A DNA stretch of 64,000 nt from Affinirhizobium straminoryzae. Its GTDB lineage: Bacteria; Pseudomonadota; Alphaproteobacteria; Rhizobiales; Rhizobiaceae. Under the pieces are notes generated by a model that saw only the letters and a program-made list of their open reading frames with translations, had not been told where the DNA came from and did no database searches. Each line of letters begins with the position of its first letter. Positions within the stretch are counted from its first letter, which is position 1. A program made the position numbers and the translations under genes. Shown here piece by piece: positions 19,179-28,058 of the stretch. Location of the stretch: assembly GCF_007004135.1 (NCBI RefSeq), contig NZ_VJMG01000004.1, positions 1 to 64,000 of the forward strand. The letters are read 5' to 3'.

Positions 19179-21352
19179 CGCACAGGAAGGCGGCGCTCGC
19201 CGCTGTGCCGCTTGCCATCGGCCTTCTCGCCGCCGTGCCGGATCTTTCCGCCGCGCAGGACACCCATGCGGGATCGGCGCCTCTGCTCTCGCTTGAGCGA
19301 CAGGGCAGGCTCCGCGCGATCGATGACGCCGTCGCCAACGACGCACGCAGCGCGACCGGCAGCCGTGTGGCGCAGGTCCGCACGGTGCAGGATACGCCCA
19401 CCACCCAGCCACAGCCGGTCGCAGCCCCGAGCGGCGAACCCGATCTCAGCGCCTTGCGTTACTTCGCAAGCCGCGGCGATACCGCGCGCCTGCAGGCCGA
19501 GATCGCACGCCTTCGCGCCCTTTATCCGAACTGGACGCCGCCGGCCGATCCTCTGGCCGTCCCGCAGAATGTCGACCGGCAACTGGAGCAACTCTGGCAG
19601 TTCTATTCCGAGGGGCGCTATGCCGAGGTAAGGGCTGCGATCACCGACCGGCAGACCCGTGAGCCGGGCTGGACGCCGCCAGCCGATCTTCTGAACCGCC
19701 TGGCGCTTGGGGAAGCACGCACGCGCCTCATCAATGCCTCGGACCAGAAGCAGTATGCGACCGTCATCGAACTGGGTGCCAGCAATCCGAACCTGCTCAA
19801 CTGCAGCGATGTCGACGTGCTCTGGCGGATTGCCGAATCCTTCGTGCGCACCGAGCGCAGGCAGCGCGGCGTCGATGCCTATCGCTACATCCTGCAGCAT
19901 TGCGACAATCCGCAGGAACGGCTGGCGACCGCACAGAAGGCGCTCGATCTGCTGCCGCTGGCGGATGTGAAGCCGCTTCTCGCCCTTGAGCGGACCCTGC
20001 CTGACGGACAGCCGGAATTTGCCTCGTTGCGTGACGGACTGGCACGGCGCGCCGTTGCGGAAGCCAACAAGGCGAAGCGAACGGACGTCGACCCGGCCGA
20101 TGTCGACCGGCTGGAGGCGCTGGCCACAAGCGGGAATGATGTCGCCGACATGCTGCTGCTCGGCTGGTACCTGAGGGGCAAGGGCGATCTCGACCGTGCC
20201 GAGCCCTGGTTTCGCAAGGCAATCGACCGCGAACCTTCGGCCTCGGCGGCGCAGGGGCTGGCCCTCATTCTGGTTGCCCGCGGCAGGCCCGGCGAGGCCG
20301 AGGCCGTGATATTCCCCTGGCGCGCCGATTCGGACGATGCCCAGGCGACCTATCTGGCCTCCGCCACGAATTTCCTTGCGTTGACGCCCGCACCCGTCAT
20401 TGCGCCTGAAATCCTGACACGGATGGCGAGCGAAATCCTCAATGCCAAATACGTGGCCGGCGCGCAGCAGCTTGGCTGGTATGCGCAAGCCTTCAAGCAG
20501 CCGCAGGTGGCGGCGCGCTGGTTCGAAACGGCCCTGCGATGGGATCCGCAAGACGAGCCCTCCGCCTATGGCCTTCTGATCGCACGGGACTCGCTCAATG
20601 ATCGCCCGGGCGTTGCGGAGATCCAGCGCAACTGGGTAGACAAGTCGCCGCGCATTGCCGCCTACTTCGAAGGTGTGGCCACCGCGACCGTACCGCGGGA
20701 GCCCCGCACGGCTAGAGCCCCGGCACCTGTTGAAAGGGTCGAACGGGAGGAAGCGACCCGCCAGCCCATGCCGCCAAGGCCCGCGAGCCCGACGGTGCGG
20801 ACGGCTTCGGAACCACGCAGACCCGCGCGCCAGTCGGCCTGCCAGGCAACCGCCATCAATGCTGCACCCGCCACGGCGCAGCAGCAACTGATGCAGGGCT
20901 GGTGCCTGATGGATCTTCAGCGTCCGCTTGAAGCGGCAGAGGCCTTCGAGGCAGCCCTGAAGAGCCCGACTGTCGCCATTCGTGAAGATGCCGCCTACGG
21001 CCAGTCGCTTGCCTACCTCCGGCTCGGCCTGACCGACAGCGCCGCCGTCGCCGCGACAAAATCACCATTGCGGCCAGCGCGTGCCGCCGAACTGCAGGTG
21101 GCCATCCTGGCAAATCGGGCGCTTGCGGCATTCTCGGCCCAGCGCTACCGGGAAACGCTGATCTATCTTGACCAGCGAGCAGCGCTGAAGGCCGAAACGA
21201 CGGACCTGATGATCCTGCGTGCCAATGCCTATCGCGCGCTGGGGGATACGGCGAGTGCCCTGCAGATCTTCCGCGTGCTGGCGGAGGTCGGCAACGGGGA
21301 TGCCATGAAGGGTGTCGAGGAAATTCGATCGATGGACGATCACAACGGCTGA
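19169..21352 (+). CDS. bcsK: Cellulose biosynthesis TPR protein BcsK
   Basis: A 727-aa periplasmic protein with a signal peptide (RKAALAAVPLAIGLLAAVP, cleaved near residue 30) and TPR-like helical repeats over most of its length. Examples are LLGWYLRGKGDLDRAEPWFRKA, AYGQSLAYLRLGLTDSAAVA and ANAYRALGDTASALQIF. A Pro/Arg/Glu-rich linker interrupts the repeats at ~505-560. It is last in the type III operon order N-A-B-Z-K and probably plays the periplasmic scaffold role of BcsC's TPR region. No BcsC-type outer-membrane porin domain is visible here or elsewhere in the window. It overlaps bcsZ. Confidence 0.85.
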   Translation: MSMTHRKAALAAVPLAIGLLAAVPDLSAAQDTHAGSAPLLSLERQGRLRAIDDAVANDARSATGSRVAQVRTVQDTPTTQPQPVAAPSGEPDLSALRYFASRGDTARLQAEIARLRALYPNWTPPADPLAVPQNVDRQLEQLWQFYSEGRYAEVRAAITDRQTREPGWTPPADLLNRLALGEARTRLINASDQKQYATVIELGASNPNLLNCSDVDVLWRIAESFVRTERRQRGVDAYRYILQHCDNPQERLATAQKALDLLPLADVKPLLALERTLPDGQPEFASLRDGLARRAVAEANKAKRTDVDPADVDRLEALATSGNDVADMLLLGWYLRGKGDLDRAEPWFRKAIDREPSASAAQGLALILVARGRPGEAEAVIFPWRADSDDAQATYLASATNFLALTPAPVIAPEILTRMASEILNAKYVAGAQQLGWYAQAFKQPQVAARWFETALRWDPQDEPSAYGLLIARDSLNDRPGVAEIQRNWVDKSPRIAAYFEGVATATVPREPRTARAPAPVERVEREEATRQPMPPRPASPTVRTASEPRRPARQSACQATAINAAPATAQQQLMQGWCLMDLQRPLEAAEAFEAALKSPTVAIREDAAYGQSLAYLRLGLTDSAAVAATKSPLRPARAAELQVAILANRALAAFSAQRYRETLIYLDQRAALKAETTDLMILRANAYRALGDTASALQIFRVLAEVGNGDAMKGVEEIRSMDDHNG

Positions 21353-21367
21353 CAAGCCGCTGTCAGC
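21348..21367 (+). terminator. Hairpin at the end of bcsK
   Basis: A perfect 7-bp inverted repeat (GCTGACA / TGTCAGC, 6-nt loop) that includes the bcsK stop codon. There is no T-run, so termination is uncertain. Confidence 0.35.
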
Positions 21368-21422
21368 GTCCCAGCAGCAGCCCGGCGAAACCGCCTCTCT
21401 CTCGTCTCAACCGATGTTTGCA

Positions 21423-21466
21423 GCAATTCCCGCAAAAGCGGGAACCAGTTTTGCGTCCGGAATTGC
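21423..21466. repeat. Rhizobial intergenic palindromic element
   Basis: A 44-nt element bounded by GCAATTCC and GGAATTGC, with an internal hairpin TCCCGC-aaaa-GCGGGA and a conserved-looking middle GTTTTGCGTCCGG. Its form matches the short palindromic repeats scattered between genes in many Rhizobiales (remembered pattern GCAATTCCGGAC...GGAATTGC). It lies ~70 nt after bcsK. I saw only this one clear copy in the window. Confidence 0.6.
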
Positions 21467-21601
21467 CTCACAACAAAAGGATAACGCGTTTCGGGCGATC
21501 CTGTTTTCGCCGGCAACGCTCCATTTGGTGCCGTTGCCGCCATGATCCGCGCGCCAGCACGTGTCGCACGCCGTGGCGGATTCATATATGTCTTATATGT
21601 C

Positions 21602-21694
21602 CTAGAGAATACCGCCGGACAGCAGGAAATAGACCACAAAAGCGCCTACCACGACGAGCAGACCGATCTTCTCGTAATTCGGGGATGCGTTCAT
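21602..21694 (-). CDS. Putative 30-aa single-span membrane protein
   Basis: A short ATG-TAG frame encodes a 30-residue peptide with a polar start (MNASPNYEK) followed by one hydrophobic helix (IGLLVVVGAFVVYFLLSG) and end GIL. The composition is what real bacterial small membrane proteins look like and is unlikely for random G+C-rich sequence. The upstream GTGAAG is a weak ribosome site. It stands alone between the cellulose operon and glpD. Function unknown; expression not shown. Confidence 0.5.
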   Translation of the reverse strand: MNASPNYEKIGLLVVVGAFVVYFLLSGGIL

Positions 21695-22126
21695 CAAGCT
21701 TCACACTTTCAATGCCTGCGGCATGTTCATTTCCAGTCACTTCTATAGTCAGTTTATCAAATAGTAAGCAAGAAGGTTCTTAACTCAAAGTTTAAACAGC
21801 TATGCGGCATAACGTAGGCAAAAGACGACATATTCTCAGAATAACATCGTCAAAATGAGTAAAGTCACTCAGAAGTGAGGGGTTATTGCGTCTCTCTTGC
21901 GGAGGTTATTGACATCATCACAAGGCGGACGACCTGCAACCATGAAGAGTTTCGACATAAGCAAAATATAATTTTCGCAATAATTAATGTAGATACCGCA
22001 CATGAGTGTGCAACCTGAACGGGGAAGAGAGCCGGCGCTCATGGCAAGCGGATCACGCAGCGGGATACAGATCGAGGGGGGCTGGCGCAGGCTTGAACTG
22101 CCCATCCGGCAGACAAATGAAACGGG
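21695..22126. other. A+T-rich gene-poor stretch
   Basis: About 430 nt of visibly lower G+C than the flanks, especially 21730-22000. It holds only short frames with no recognisable product (a 67-codon plus-strand frame from 22002 and a 78-codon minus-strand frame from 22105). It probably contains the promoter of the small membrane protein. A remnant of a lost gene is possible. Confidence 0.4.
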
Positions 22127-22152
22127 AAAAGCCTGCCGCCGCCGCGTCAGGC
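22127..22152 (-). terminator. Terminator of glpD
   Basis: Minus-strand stem GCCTG / CAGGC around a G+C-rich loop, followed by TTTTCCC, 23 nt past the glpD stop. Confidence 0.6.
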
Positions 22153-22174
22153 CTAGTTCCCCATCGGATGAAGG

Positions 22175-23692
22175 TCAGGCCACGGCCGCGAATCGCTCGG
22201 TCAGATAGGCGTCCAGATCAGCGGCCTGCTCCCGGCTCAGGAACAGACCCTGCTTGGTGCGACGCCACAGGATATCCTCGGCGCTCACCGCCCATTCCTT
22301 CTCGATTAGCCAGGACACTTCCGCCTCATAGAGCGTACCGCCGAAGTGGCGGCCGAGATCATCCGCCTTGCACACCCGGCCAAGAACGGCGCGGGCATCG
22401 CTGCCGTAGCAGCGGATCAGACGTTCCGCATGGCGCCGGTCGAGGAAGGGTGCCCAGGCCACAAGGCTGTCGACCATCTCCTTCACCTCGGTCACGGCAA
22501 AATCGCCGCCGGGCAGATGGCTGCCGGCCGTCCAGGGCTGGCCCTTGGCGCCGATCGCCTCGCCGATCTTCTCCAGCGCATGCTCGGCCAGACGACGATA
22601 GGTGGTGAGCTTGCCGCCGAACACGTTGAGCAGCGGCGCGGCACCATCCGGCGATTCCACCTTCAGCACGTAATCGCGCGTCGCTTCCTGCGCCTTGGAG
22701 GCACCATCGTCGAACAGCGGACGCACCGCCGAATAGCTCCAGACGATGTCGTCCGGCCGCATCGGCTCCTTGAAATATTCGCTCGCCGCATTGCAGAGAT
22801 AATCGACTTCCTGCTGGGTGATGCGCACGTCCTTCGGGTCTTCCTTGAAGTCCCGGTCGGTGGTGCCGATCAGCGTGAAATCGCCTTCGTAGGGGATGGC
22901 GAAGATGATGCGGTTGTCCGGGTTCTGGAAGAAATAGGCCCTGGAATGGTTGAACTTCTTGCGCACGATGATGTGGCTGCCCTGCACGAGGCGGACATTG
23001 TGCGCATTGTTGCGACCCATGGCGCCGGCCAGCACCTGATCCACCCAGGGACCGGCGGCATTCACCACCATGCGGGCGCGATGGGTTTCGAGGCGGCCAT
23101 CCTGCTGGGCGCGTGTGTTGATTTCCCACACGCCGCCTTCGCGCTTGGCGGACACCACCTTGCGGCGGCTGAGGATCGTTGCGCCGCGCTGCTCGGCATC
23201 GCGGGCGTTCAGCACCACCATGCGCGCATCATCCACCCAGCCATCGGAATATTCGAAAGCCCGGCGAAATTCCGGCTTCAGCGAGTGCCCAGCCTCGTCA
23301 CGCATCAGGTTCAGCGTCTTCGTGGCCGGCAGCAGCTTGCGCCCCCCGAGATTGTCGTAAAGGAACAGGCCAAGCCGCACCAGCCAGGCGGGACGAACGC
23401 CGCCCTTCTGGATCGGCAGCACGAAGCGCAGCGGCCAGATGACATGCGGCGCCATGGCCCACAGCACCTCACGCTCCATCAGCGCCTCGCGCACCAGACG
23501 GAACTCGTAGTATTCCAGGTACCGCAGGCCGCCATGGATGAGCTTCGTCGCGCCGGACGAGGTGCCGGAAGCAAAATCGTTCATTTCCGCCAGGGCAACC
23601 CGATAGCCGCGCCCTGCCGCATCACGCGCGATGCCGCAGCCGTTGATACCACCGCCAATAACGAAAAGATCAAATACGGGGGCGTCGGACAT
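22175..23692 (-). CDS. glpD: Aerobic glycerol-3-phosphate dehydrogenase GlpD
   Basis: A 505-aa FAD-dependent enzyme that oxidises sn-glycerol-3-phosphate to dihydroxyacetone phosphate at the inner membrane and passes electrons to quinone. The N-terminal Rossmann FAD motif is FVIGGGINGCGIARDAAGRG (~10-29), followed by FASGTSSGATKLIHGGLRYLE. The C-terminal DAO_C domain is present and the length is normal. It follows glpR across a 97-nt gap full of TTCGTTT motifs, so it is most likely repressed by GlpR. No glpK, glpF or G3P uptake gene is next to it. Confidence 0.95.
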   Translation of the reverse strand: MSDAPVFDLFVIGGGINGCGIARDAAGRGYRVALAEMNDFASGTSSGATKLIHGGLRYLEYYEFRLVREALMEREVLWAMAPHVIWPLRFVLPIQKGGVRPAWLVRLGLFLYDNLGGRKLLPATKTLNLMRDEAGHSLKPEFRRAFEYSDGWVDDARMVVLNARDAEQRGATILSRRKVVSAKREGGVWEINTRAQQDGRLETHRARMVVNAAGPWVDQVLAGAMGRNNAHNVRLVQGSHIIVRKKFNHSRAYFFQNPDNRIIFAIPYEGDFTLIGTTDRDFKEDPKDVRITQQEVDYLCNAASEYFKEPMRPDDIVWSYSAVRPLFDDGASKAQEATRDYVLKVESPDGAAPLLNVFGGKLTTYRRLAEHALEKIGEAIGAKGQPWTAGSHLPGGDFAVTEVKEMVDSLVAWAPFLDRRHAERLIRCYGSDARAVLGRVCKADDLGRHFGGTLYEAEVSWLIEKEWAVSAEDILWRRTKQGLFLSREQAADLDAYLTERFAAVA

Positions 23693-23740
23693 CGGCTTCT
23701 CCTGGGCGCGACCGGGCCGCGCATCACATGTGAGACAATT

Positions 23741-23790
23741 ACGAAACTTCGTTTGTTTTAAGTGAAAGCAAAACGAATGTCAAACGAAGT
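23741..23790. promoter_or_regulatory. Probable GlpR operator repeats upstream of glpD
   Basis: CTTCGTTTG (23748-23756) and CAAACGAAG (23782-23790) are exact inverted copies, with a further AAACGAA at 23772-23778 and ACGAAAC at 23742-23748. DeoR-family repressors bind such repeated TTCG-type half sites. A single AAACGAA also lies upstream of glpR near 24622, which suggests autoregulation. Confidence 0.6.
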
Positions 23791-24584
23791 CAATCCGCGA
23801 CCACACCGGACCTGTCGGCGACAGGTGCGGTTTCGATCAGTCGCACATCCCGCTCCTGGCAGATCGTCCGTAGACGGGCGATGGGGCAATGATCCGTAAT
23901 GAAGGTATGAACCTGCGAGATATGCCCGATCCGCACGGGCGCCGTACGCTCAAACTTCGAGGAATCGGAGACGAGGATCACATGGCGGGCATTGGCAATG
24001 ATCGCCTGCGCCACCTTCACCTCGCGGAAATCGAAATCGAGCAAGGCGCCATCCTGATCAATGGCGGAAACGCCGATCACGGCGAAATCCACCTTGAACT
24101 GGCGGATGAAATCCACTGCCGCCTCGCCGACGATGCCGCCGTCCGCGCCGCGCACGACGCCGCCAGCAATCACCACCTCGATCGAGGGGAAGATGCGCAA
24201 GCGGTTGGCGACGTTGATGTTGTTGGTGATGACCATCAACTCACGGTGATCCGTCAGCGCTTCGCCAACAGCCTCCGTGGTCGTGCCGATATTGATGAAG
24301 AGCGAGGCGTTGTCGGGAATGAGCGCGGCGGCGGCCCGGCCGATCGCCTGCTTTTCGGCAGCCGCCATCGACCGCCGCGCCTCGTATTTCACATTCTCCT
24401 TGCCGGCCGGCAGTACGGCACCGCCATGGATGCGGTTCAGCACGCGGGCATCGCAGAGATCGTTGAGATCCTTGCGGATCGTCTGCGGCGTGACGGAAAA
24501 GCGCTGCGCCAGTTCCTCCACCAGCACCCGCCCCTGCTCCTTGGCAATGGCCAGGATTTCCGTCTGACGCGAGGACAACAGCAT
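23790..24584 (-). CDS. glpR: DeoR-family repressor GlpR
   Basis: A 264-aa DeoR/GlpR regulator. The N-terminal winged HTH is SRQTEILAIAKEQGRVLVEE through SVTPQTIRKDLNDLCDARVL, including the family signature around residues 6-40. The C-terminal DeoRC sensor domain (NIGTTTEAVGEAL, VVIAGGVVRGADGGIVG) binds a phosphorylated sugar or polyol. Its position before glpD, with repeated half sites in the gap, makes glycerol-3-phosphate the likely effector. Confidence 0.88.
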   Translation of the reverse strand: MLLSSRQTEILAIAKEQGRVLVEELAQRFSVTPQTIRKDLNDLCDARVLNRIHGGAVLPAGKENVKYEARRSMAAAEKQAIGRAAAALIPDNASLFINIGTTTEAVGEALTDHRELMVITNNINVANRLRIFPSIEVVIAGGVVRGADGGIVGEAAVDFIRQFKVDFAVIGVSAIDQDGALLDFDFREVKVAQAIIANARHVILVSDSSKFERTAPVRIGHISQVHTFITDHCPIARLRTICQERDVRLIETAPVADRSGVVAD

Positions 24585-24648
24585 GCGCCCCTCCTTTTCG
24601 CTTTTTCTTCACTTTAAAAGAAAACGAACTCGGAGCAAGGGCAGGCGT

Positions 24649-24677
24649 GTCGGCAGGGGATAAACGCCCCTGCCGAC
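24649..24677 (-). terminator. Hairpin after the Gfo/Idh/MocA gene
   Basis: A perfect 11-bp inverted repeat (GTCGGCAGGGG / CCCCTGCCGAC, 7-nt loop) just past the stop at 24685. No T-run follows; it probably ends or stabilises the transporter-oxidoreductase transcript. Confidence 0.5.
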
Positions 24678-24684
24678 GAACGCA

Positions 24685-25974
24685 TCAGATCCGGATGCCG
24701 CGGGCATTCAGCATGGAGGGAATATGCACGAGCGAGCCGCTCTCGATCGACGCATTGGCCGCGATGCCGGTCAGGATCGACCAGGCGCCCGCCACATGGT
24801 CGGAGGCGCGGCCATAGCGATCCGGCTCCATGCCCTCGGGGTTGAAGATGTAGCCGAGCATCACCGGATCGGCCCCGCCATGGCTTCCCTCGGCCTTCGG
24901 CACCTCCAGCTGGCGGGGCGCTTCCCCGGCCAGATGCAGCGTGGTGGTGATCGCATCCTCATCCGCATGGGCGCGCACGCCGCCGAACACGCCGTGCACC
25001 TCCACGTGGCGATGGGTGATCTCGCCCTTGGTACCCTGGAAGGTGATCTCCAGCCCCTCCCACGGGGAATAGGCGGTCAGCGTATAATTGGCGGTGGCAC
25101 CGGAGGCATAGCGGATATGCGCCTGCATGGTGTCCTCAATGCCGATCTCCGCGTCGAAGACGCAGAGGTCCCGATAGTAGCCATCCTCATGCTCGGCCTC
25201 GCGGTAGAGGCGTTTCAGGTTTTCGTCGGCCGCCAGATCCAGCCGGAACAGGCAGGAGGAGGCGACGGGACAGTCGGCACAGCGCGGCCCATGATCCTGA
25301 AGCCCCATCTCGACCGCCGTCTCCGGCCGGTAGAAGACGCGACGGCCGGACGCCAGAACCTCCTGCGGCACCGAGGCCAGCCACCAGTTCAACAGATCGA
25401 AGTGATGGGTGGACTTGTGCACCAGAAGACCGCCGGAATTTTCCTTCTGGCGGTGCCAGCGGCGGAAGTAATCGGCGCCATGCACCCGGTCGAGATGCCA
25501 GCGGAAATCGACGGCGGTGATCGTGCCGATGGTGCCGGCGGAGATCAGCTCCTTGATCTGGGTGCGGGCCGGCGAATAGCGGTAGTTGAAGGTGACCTTC
25601 ACCTGGCGGCCGGTGCGGGCCTGCGCGTCGACGATCATCTTCAGCCGCGAAAGGTCGATGGTCAGCGGCTTCTCGCAGATGACGTCGCATCCCGCCTCGA
25701 AGGCACGCACGATGTAATCGGCATGCAGGAAATCGGGCGTGGCCACCACCACCGTATCGGGCTTCTGCTCGGCGATCAGCCGGTCGAAATCAGCGGCGAG
25801 ATAGGTCGCCACCCCGTTCGTACCGGGCTGCGAGACGATTTTTGCCGCCTCGTTGAGGCGGTGGGGATTGCTGTCGCAGAGCGCGACGATCTCATGCCGA
25901 TCGGCATAATCCTCAAGGACCGCGTCCCGAAACATCTGGTGACGCGATCCACATCCAACAATGGCTATTTTCAC
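24685..25974 (-). CDS. Gfo/Idh/MocA oxidoreductase with a four-cysteine cluster
   Basis: A 429-aa NAD(P)-dependent sugar or cyclitol oxidoreductase. The N-terminal Rossmann fold starts IAIVGCGSRHQ, and the family motif CEKPL is at residues 100-104. The C-terminal alpha/beta substrate domain follows, with HKSTHHFDLLNW (~186-197) carrying the usual catalytic His/Asp. Cysteines at 232, 235, 241 (CADCPVASSC) and 271 could bind zinc or an Fe-S cluster; this is unusual for the core family. It is last in the operon after two permeases and a UgpC-type ATPase, so it probably oxidises the imported carbohydrate. Substrate unknown. Confidence 0.85.
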   Translation of the reverse strand: MKIAIVGCGSRHQMFRDAVLEDYADRHEIVALCDSNPHRLNEAAKIVSQPGTNGVATYLAADFDRLIAEQKPDTVVVATPDFLHADYIVRAFEAGCDVICEKPLTIDLSRLKMIVDAQARTGRQVKVTFNYRYSPARTQIKELISAGTIGTITAVDFRWHLDRVHGADYFRRWHRQKENSGGLLVHKSTHHFDLLNWWLASVPQEVLASGRRVFYRPETAVEMGLQDHGPRCADCPVASSCLFRLDLAADENLKRLYREAEHEDGYYRDLCVFDAEIGIEDTMQAHIRYASGATANYTLTAYSPWEGLEITFQGTKGEITHRHVEVHGVFGGVRAHADEDAITTTLHLAGEAPRQLEVPKAEGSHGGADPVMLGYIFNPEGMEPDRYGRASDHVAGAWSILTGIAANASIESGSLVHIPSMLNARGIRI

Positions 25975-26046
25975 GGTAGAGGCACCTCATGAAGGGGCGT
26001 CCCGCCCGGGAGTGAGACGGAGCCGCCCGGCTGGCAGTTCGAAATC

Positions 26047-27150
26047 TCAGGCGAAGGCCGCCTGCGGCTGTGCCGGCAAGGCCGGTTCCAGGCGGCGTCC
26101 TTCGGCATCGAAGTAGTGGAGGTCGGCCAGGTCAAAGCCGATCGGGATGGTCTGGCCGGCGCGATAGGGCGCGGGACCGACCACGCTCAGCAGCACCACC
26201 TGGCCGGAGGCAAGCGCCACATGCAGCAGCGTCTCGTTGCCGAGATATTCGACAAGCCGGATGGTTCCCTCGCTTATCACCTCGCCCTCGCCGACATGCA
26301 GCGCGCCGGGGCGCACGCAGAGCGTCAGGCGGGTGTCGCGGGTCGAAAGATCCGGCAGGGCGAAATCGGCAAAGCCCGCCACCCGCGCGACCGGACGGCC
26401 ACCTTCCGCGCGCACCTCGGCGGCCAGCATGTTGATCTTCGGCGAACCGATGAAGCCCGCGACGAACAGGTTCTGCGGGCGCGTATAAAGCTCCTGTGGC
26501 GTGCCGACCTGCTCGATCTTGCCGGCGCGCAGCACGACGATGCGGCTGGCCATGGTCATGGCCTCCACCTGGTCATGCGTCACATAGATCATGGTGGTGC
26601 CGAGACGGGCATAGAGCGAGGCAAGTTCGGCGCGCATCTGCACGCGCAGTTCCGCATCGAGGTTGGAGAGCGGCTCGTCGAACAGGAAGAGCTTCGGCTC
26701 GCGCACGATGGCGCGGCCGATCGCCACGCGCTGCTTCTGGCCACCGGAGAGCTGGCGCGGCTTGCGCGCCATCAACGGCTCGATCTGCAGAATGCGCGCG
26801 GCCTCCGCCACACGCCGCTCCACCTCCGCCTTCGGCATGCGGAAATTCTGCAAGCCGAAGGCGAGGTTCTTGGCAACCGTCATGTGCGGATAGAGCGCAT
26901 AGCTCTGGAACACCATCGACAGCTCGCGCTTCGAGGCGGGCAGATCGTTGACCACCTTGTCGCCAATGGCGACGGTGCCATCCGTAATGTCCTCCAGCCC
27001 GGCGATCATGCGCAGCAGTGTGGACTTGCCGCAGCCGGAGGGACCGACGAGCACCAGGAACTCGCCGTCATGTATATCGAGATTGAGGCCCTGCATTATC
27101 TGCAGCGCGCCGTAGCTCTTGCCGACATTGCGAAGTGTCAAACCAGCCAT
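26047..27150 (-). CDS. Sugar ABC transporter ATP-binding protein (UgpC type)
   Basis: A 367-aa CUT1 ATPase with Walker [10 protein letters not shown] at 36-44, Q-loop in [19 protein letters not shown] signature, [11 protein letters not shown]alker B/D-loop and VTHD switch. A TOBE domain is at the C-terminus. It is close to the ATPase at 4.3-5.4 kb but differs throughout the C-terminal domain. It follows the two permeases of this operon and precedes the oxidoreductase gene. It could serve several permease pairs. Confidence 0.93.
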   Translation of the reverse strand: MAGLTLRNVGKSYGALQIMQGLNLDIHDGEFLVLVGPSGCGKSTLLRMIAGLEDITDGTVAIGDKVVNDLPASKRELSMVFQSYALYPHMTVAKNLAFGLQNFRMPKAEVERRVAEAARILQIEPLMARKPRQLSGGQKQRVAIGRAIVREPKLFLFDEPLSNLDAELRVQMRAELASLYARLGTTMIYVTHDQVEAMTMASRIVVLRAGKIEQVGTPQELYTRPQNLFVAGFIGSPKINMLAAEVRAEGGRPVARVAGFADFALPDLSTRDTRLTLCVRPGALHVGEGEVISEGTIRLVEYLGNETLLHVALASGQVVLLSVVGPAPYRAGQTIPIGFDLADLHYFDAEGRRLEPALPAQPQAAFA

Positions 27151-27160
27151 TTTGCTTTCC

Positions 27161-28045
27161 TTACTTCATGCCGGACGTGGCGATGCCGCGCACGATGAGC
27201 TTCTGGAACAGAACGAAGAAGATGACGACGGGCACCAGCGACAGCACCGACATGGCAAACATCTGCCCATAGGCGGACTGGCCGTCCTGATCGAGGAAGA
27301 GACGCAGTGCCAGCGGCACCGTGTAGCTCTTGATGTCGTTCAGATAGATGAGGGGTGCCAGGAAATCCTCCCAGACCCAGATGAAGGAGAAGATGGCCGC
27401 CGTGCCCATGGCCGGCAGCGACAGCGGCAGGACGATCGCCCAGTAGATCTTGAAGGGCGAGCAGCCGTCGATCATCGCCGCCTCGTCCAGTTCGCGCGGC
27501 AATTGCCGGAAGAACTGCACCATCAGGAAGATGAAGAAGGTGTCGGAGGCGAGGAAGCGCGGCACGACGAGCGGCAGATAGGTATCCACCCAGCCGAGCT
27601 GCAGGAACTGCACATATTGCGGGATGAGGACCACGTGATAGGGGATCATCAGCGTCATCATCATCAGCGCGAAGAAGAAATTGCGCCCCGTAAACCGCAG
27701 CCGCGCAAAGGCATAGGCCGCGAAAGAACAGGACAGGAGGTTACCGATGACCGACAGCACCGTGACGATTGCCGAGTTCACGTAGAAGACGGTGAAGGAT
27801 TCCGGCAGCGCGTGCCATCCCTTGGTATAGTTCTCCACCATGAACACGCTCGGCCACAAGTCGACATTGCCAAAGATCTCGTTCTCCGGCTTCAGCGAGG
27901 CCGACAGCAGCCAGAACAGCGGATAGAGCATGATGAAGGAGACGCCGATCAGGAAGGCGTGCTTCAGCAGGCGGCCATTGCGTTCCCGTTTCAGACGGCG
28001 AAGCTTGAATTCGTGGGCGATCCGCGTCGCTTCGTCGAGGCCCAT
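27161..28045 (-). CDS. Carbohydrate ABC permease (MalG/UgpE-like)
   Basis: A 294-aa CUT1 permease. The first membrane helix is HAFLIGVSFIMLYPLFWLL, and the EAA loop is DEAAMIDGCSPFKIYWAIVLPLSLPAM. I chose ATG 28045 (MGLDEATRI) because GGAGG sits 6 nt upstream; a TTG/ATG reading from 28078 would overlap the upstream permease. It pairs with the permease at 28059-28952. Confidence 0.91.
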   Translation of the reverse strand: MGLDEATRIAHEFKLRRLKRERNGRLLKHAFLIGVSFIMLYPLFWLLSASLKPENEIFGNVDLWPSVFMVENYTKGWHALPESFTVFYVNSAIVTVLSVIGNLLSCSFAAYAFARLRFTGRNFFFALMMMTLMIPYHVVLIPQYVQFLQLGWVDTYLPLVVPRFLASDTFFIFLMVQFFRQLPRELDEAAMIDGCSPFKIYWAIVLPLSLPAMGTAAIFSFIWVWEDFLAPLIYLNDIKSYTVPLALRLFLDQDGQSAYGQMFAMSVLSLVPVVIFFVLFQKLIVRGIATSGMK

Positions 28046-28058
28046 GGTGGCCTCCGGC

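Noticed and set aside
21780..21795. TTAACTCAAAGTTTAA as a third CtrA box
   Set aside because: The spacer is 8 nt rather than 7, and the second half lacks the final C at the right place.
22002..22208. 67-codon plus-strand frame before the glpD terminator
   Set aside because: Runs through the glpD terminator and stop; polar, low-complexity composition; no ribosome site.
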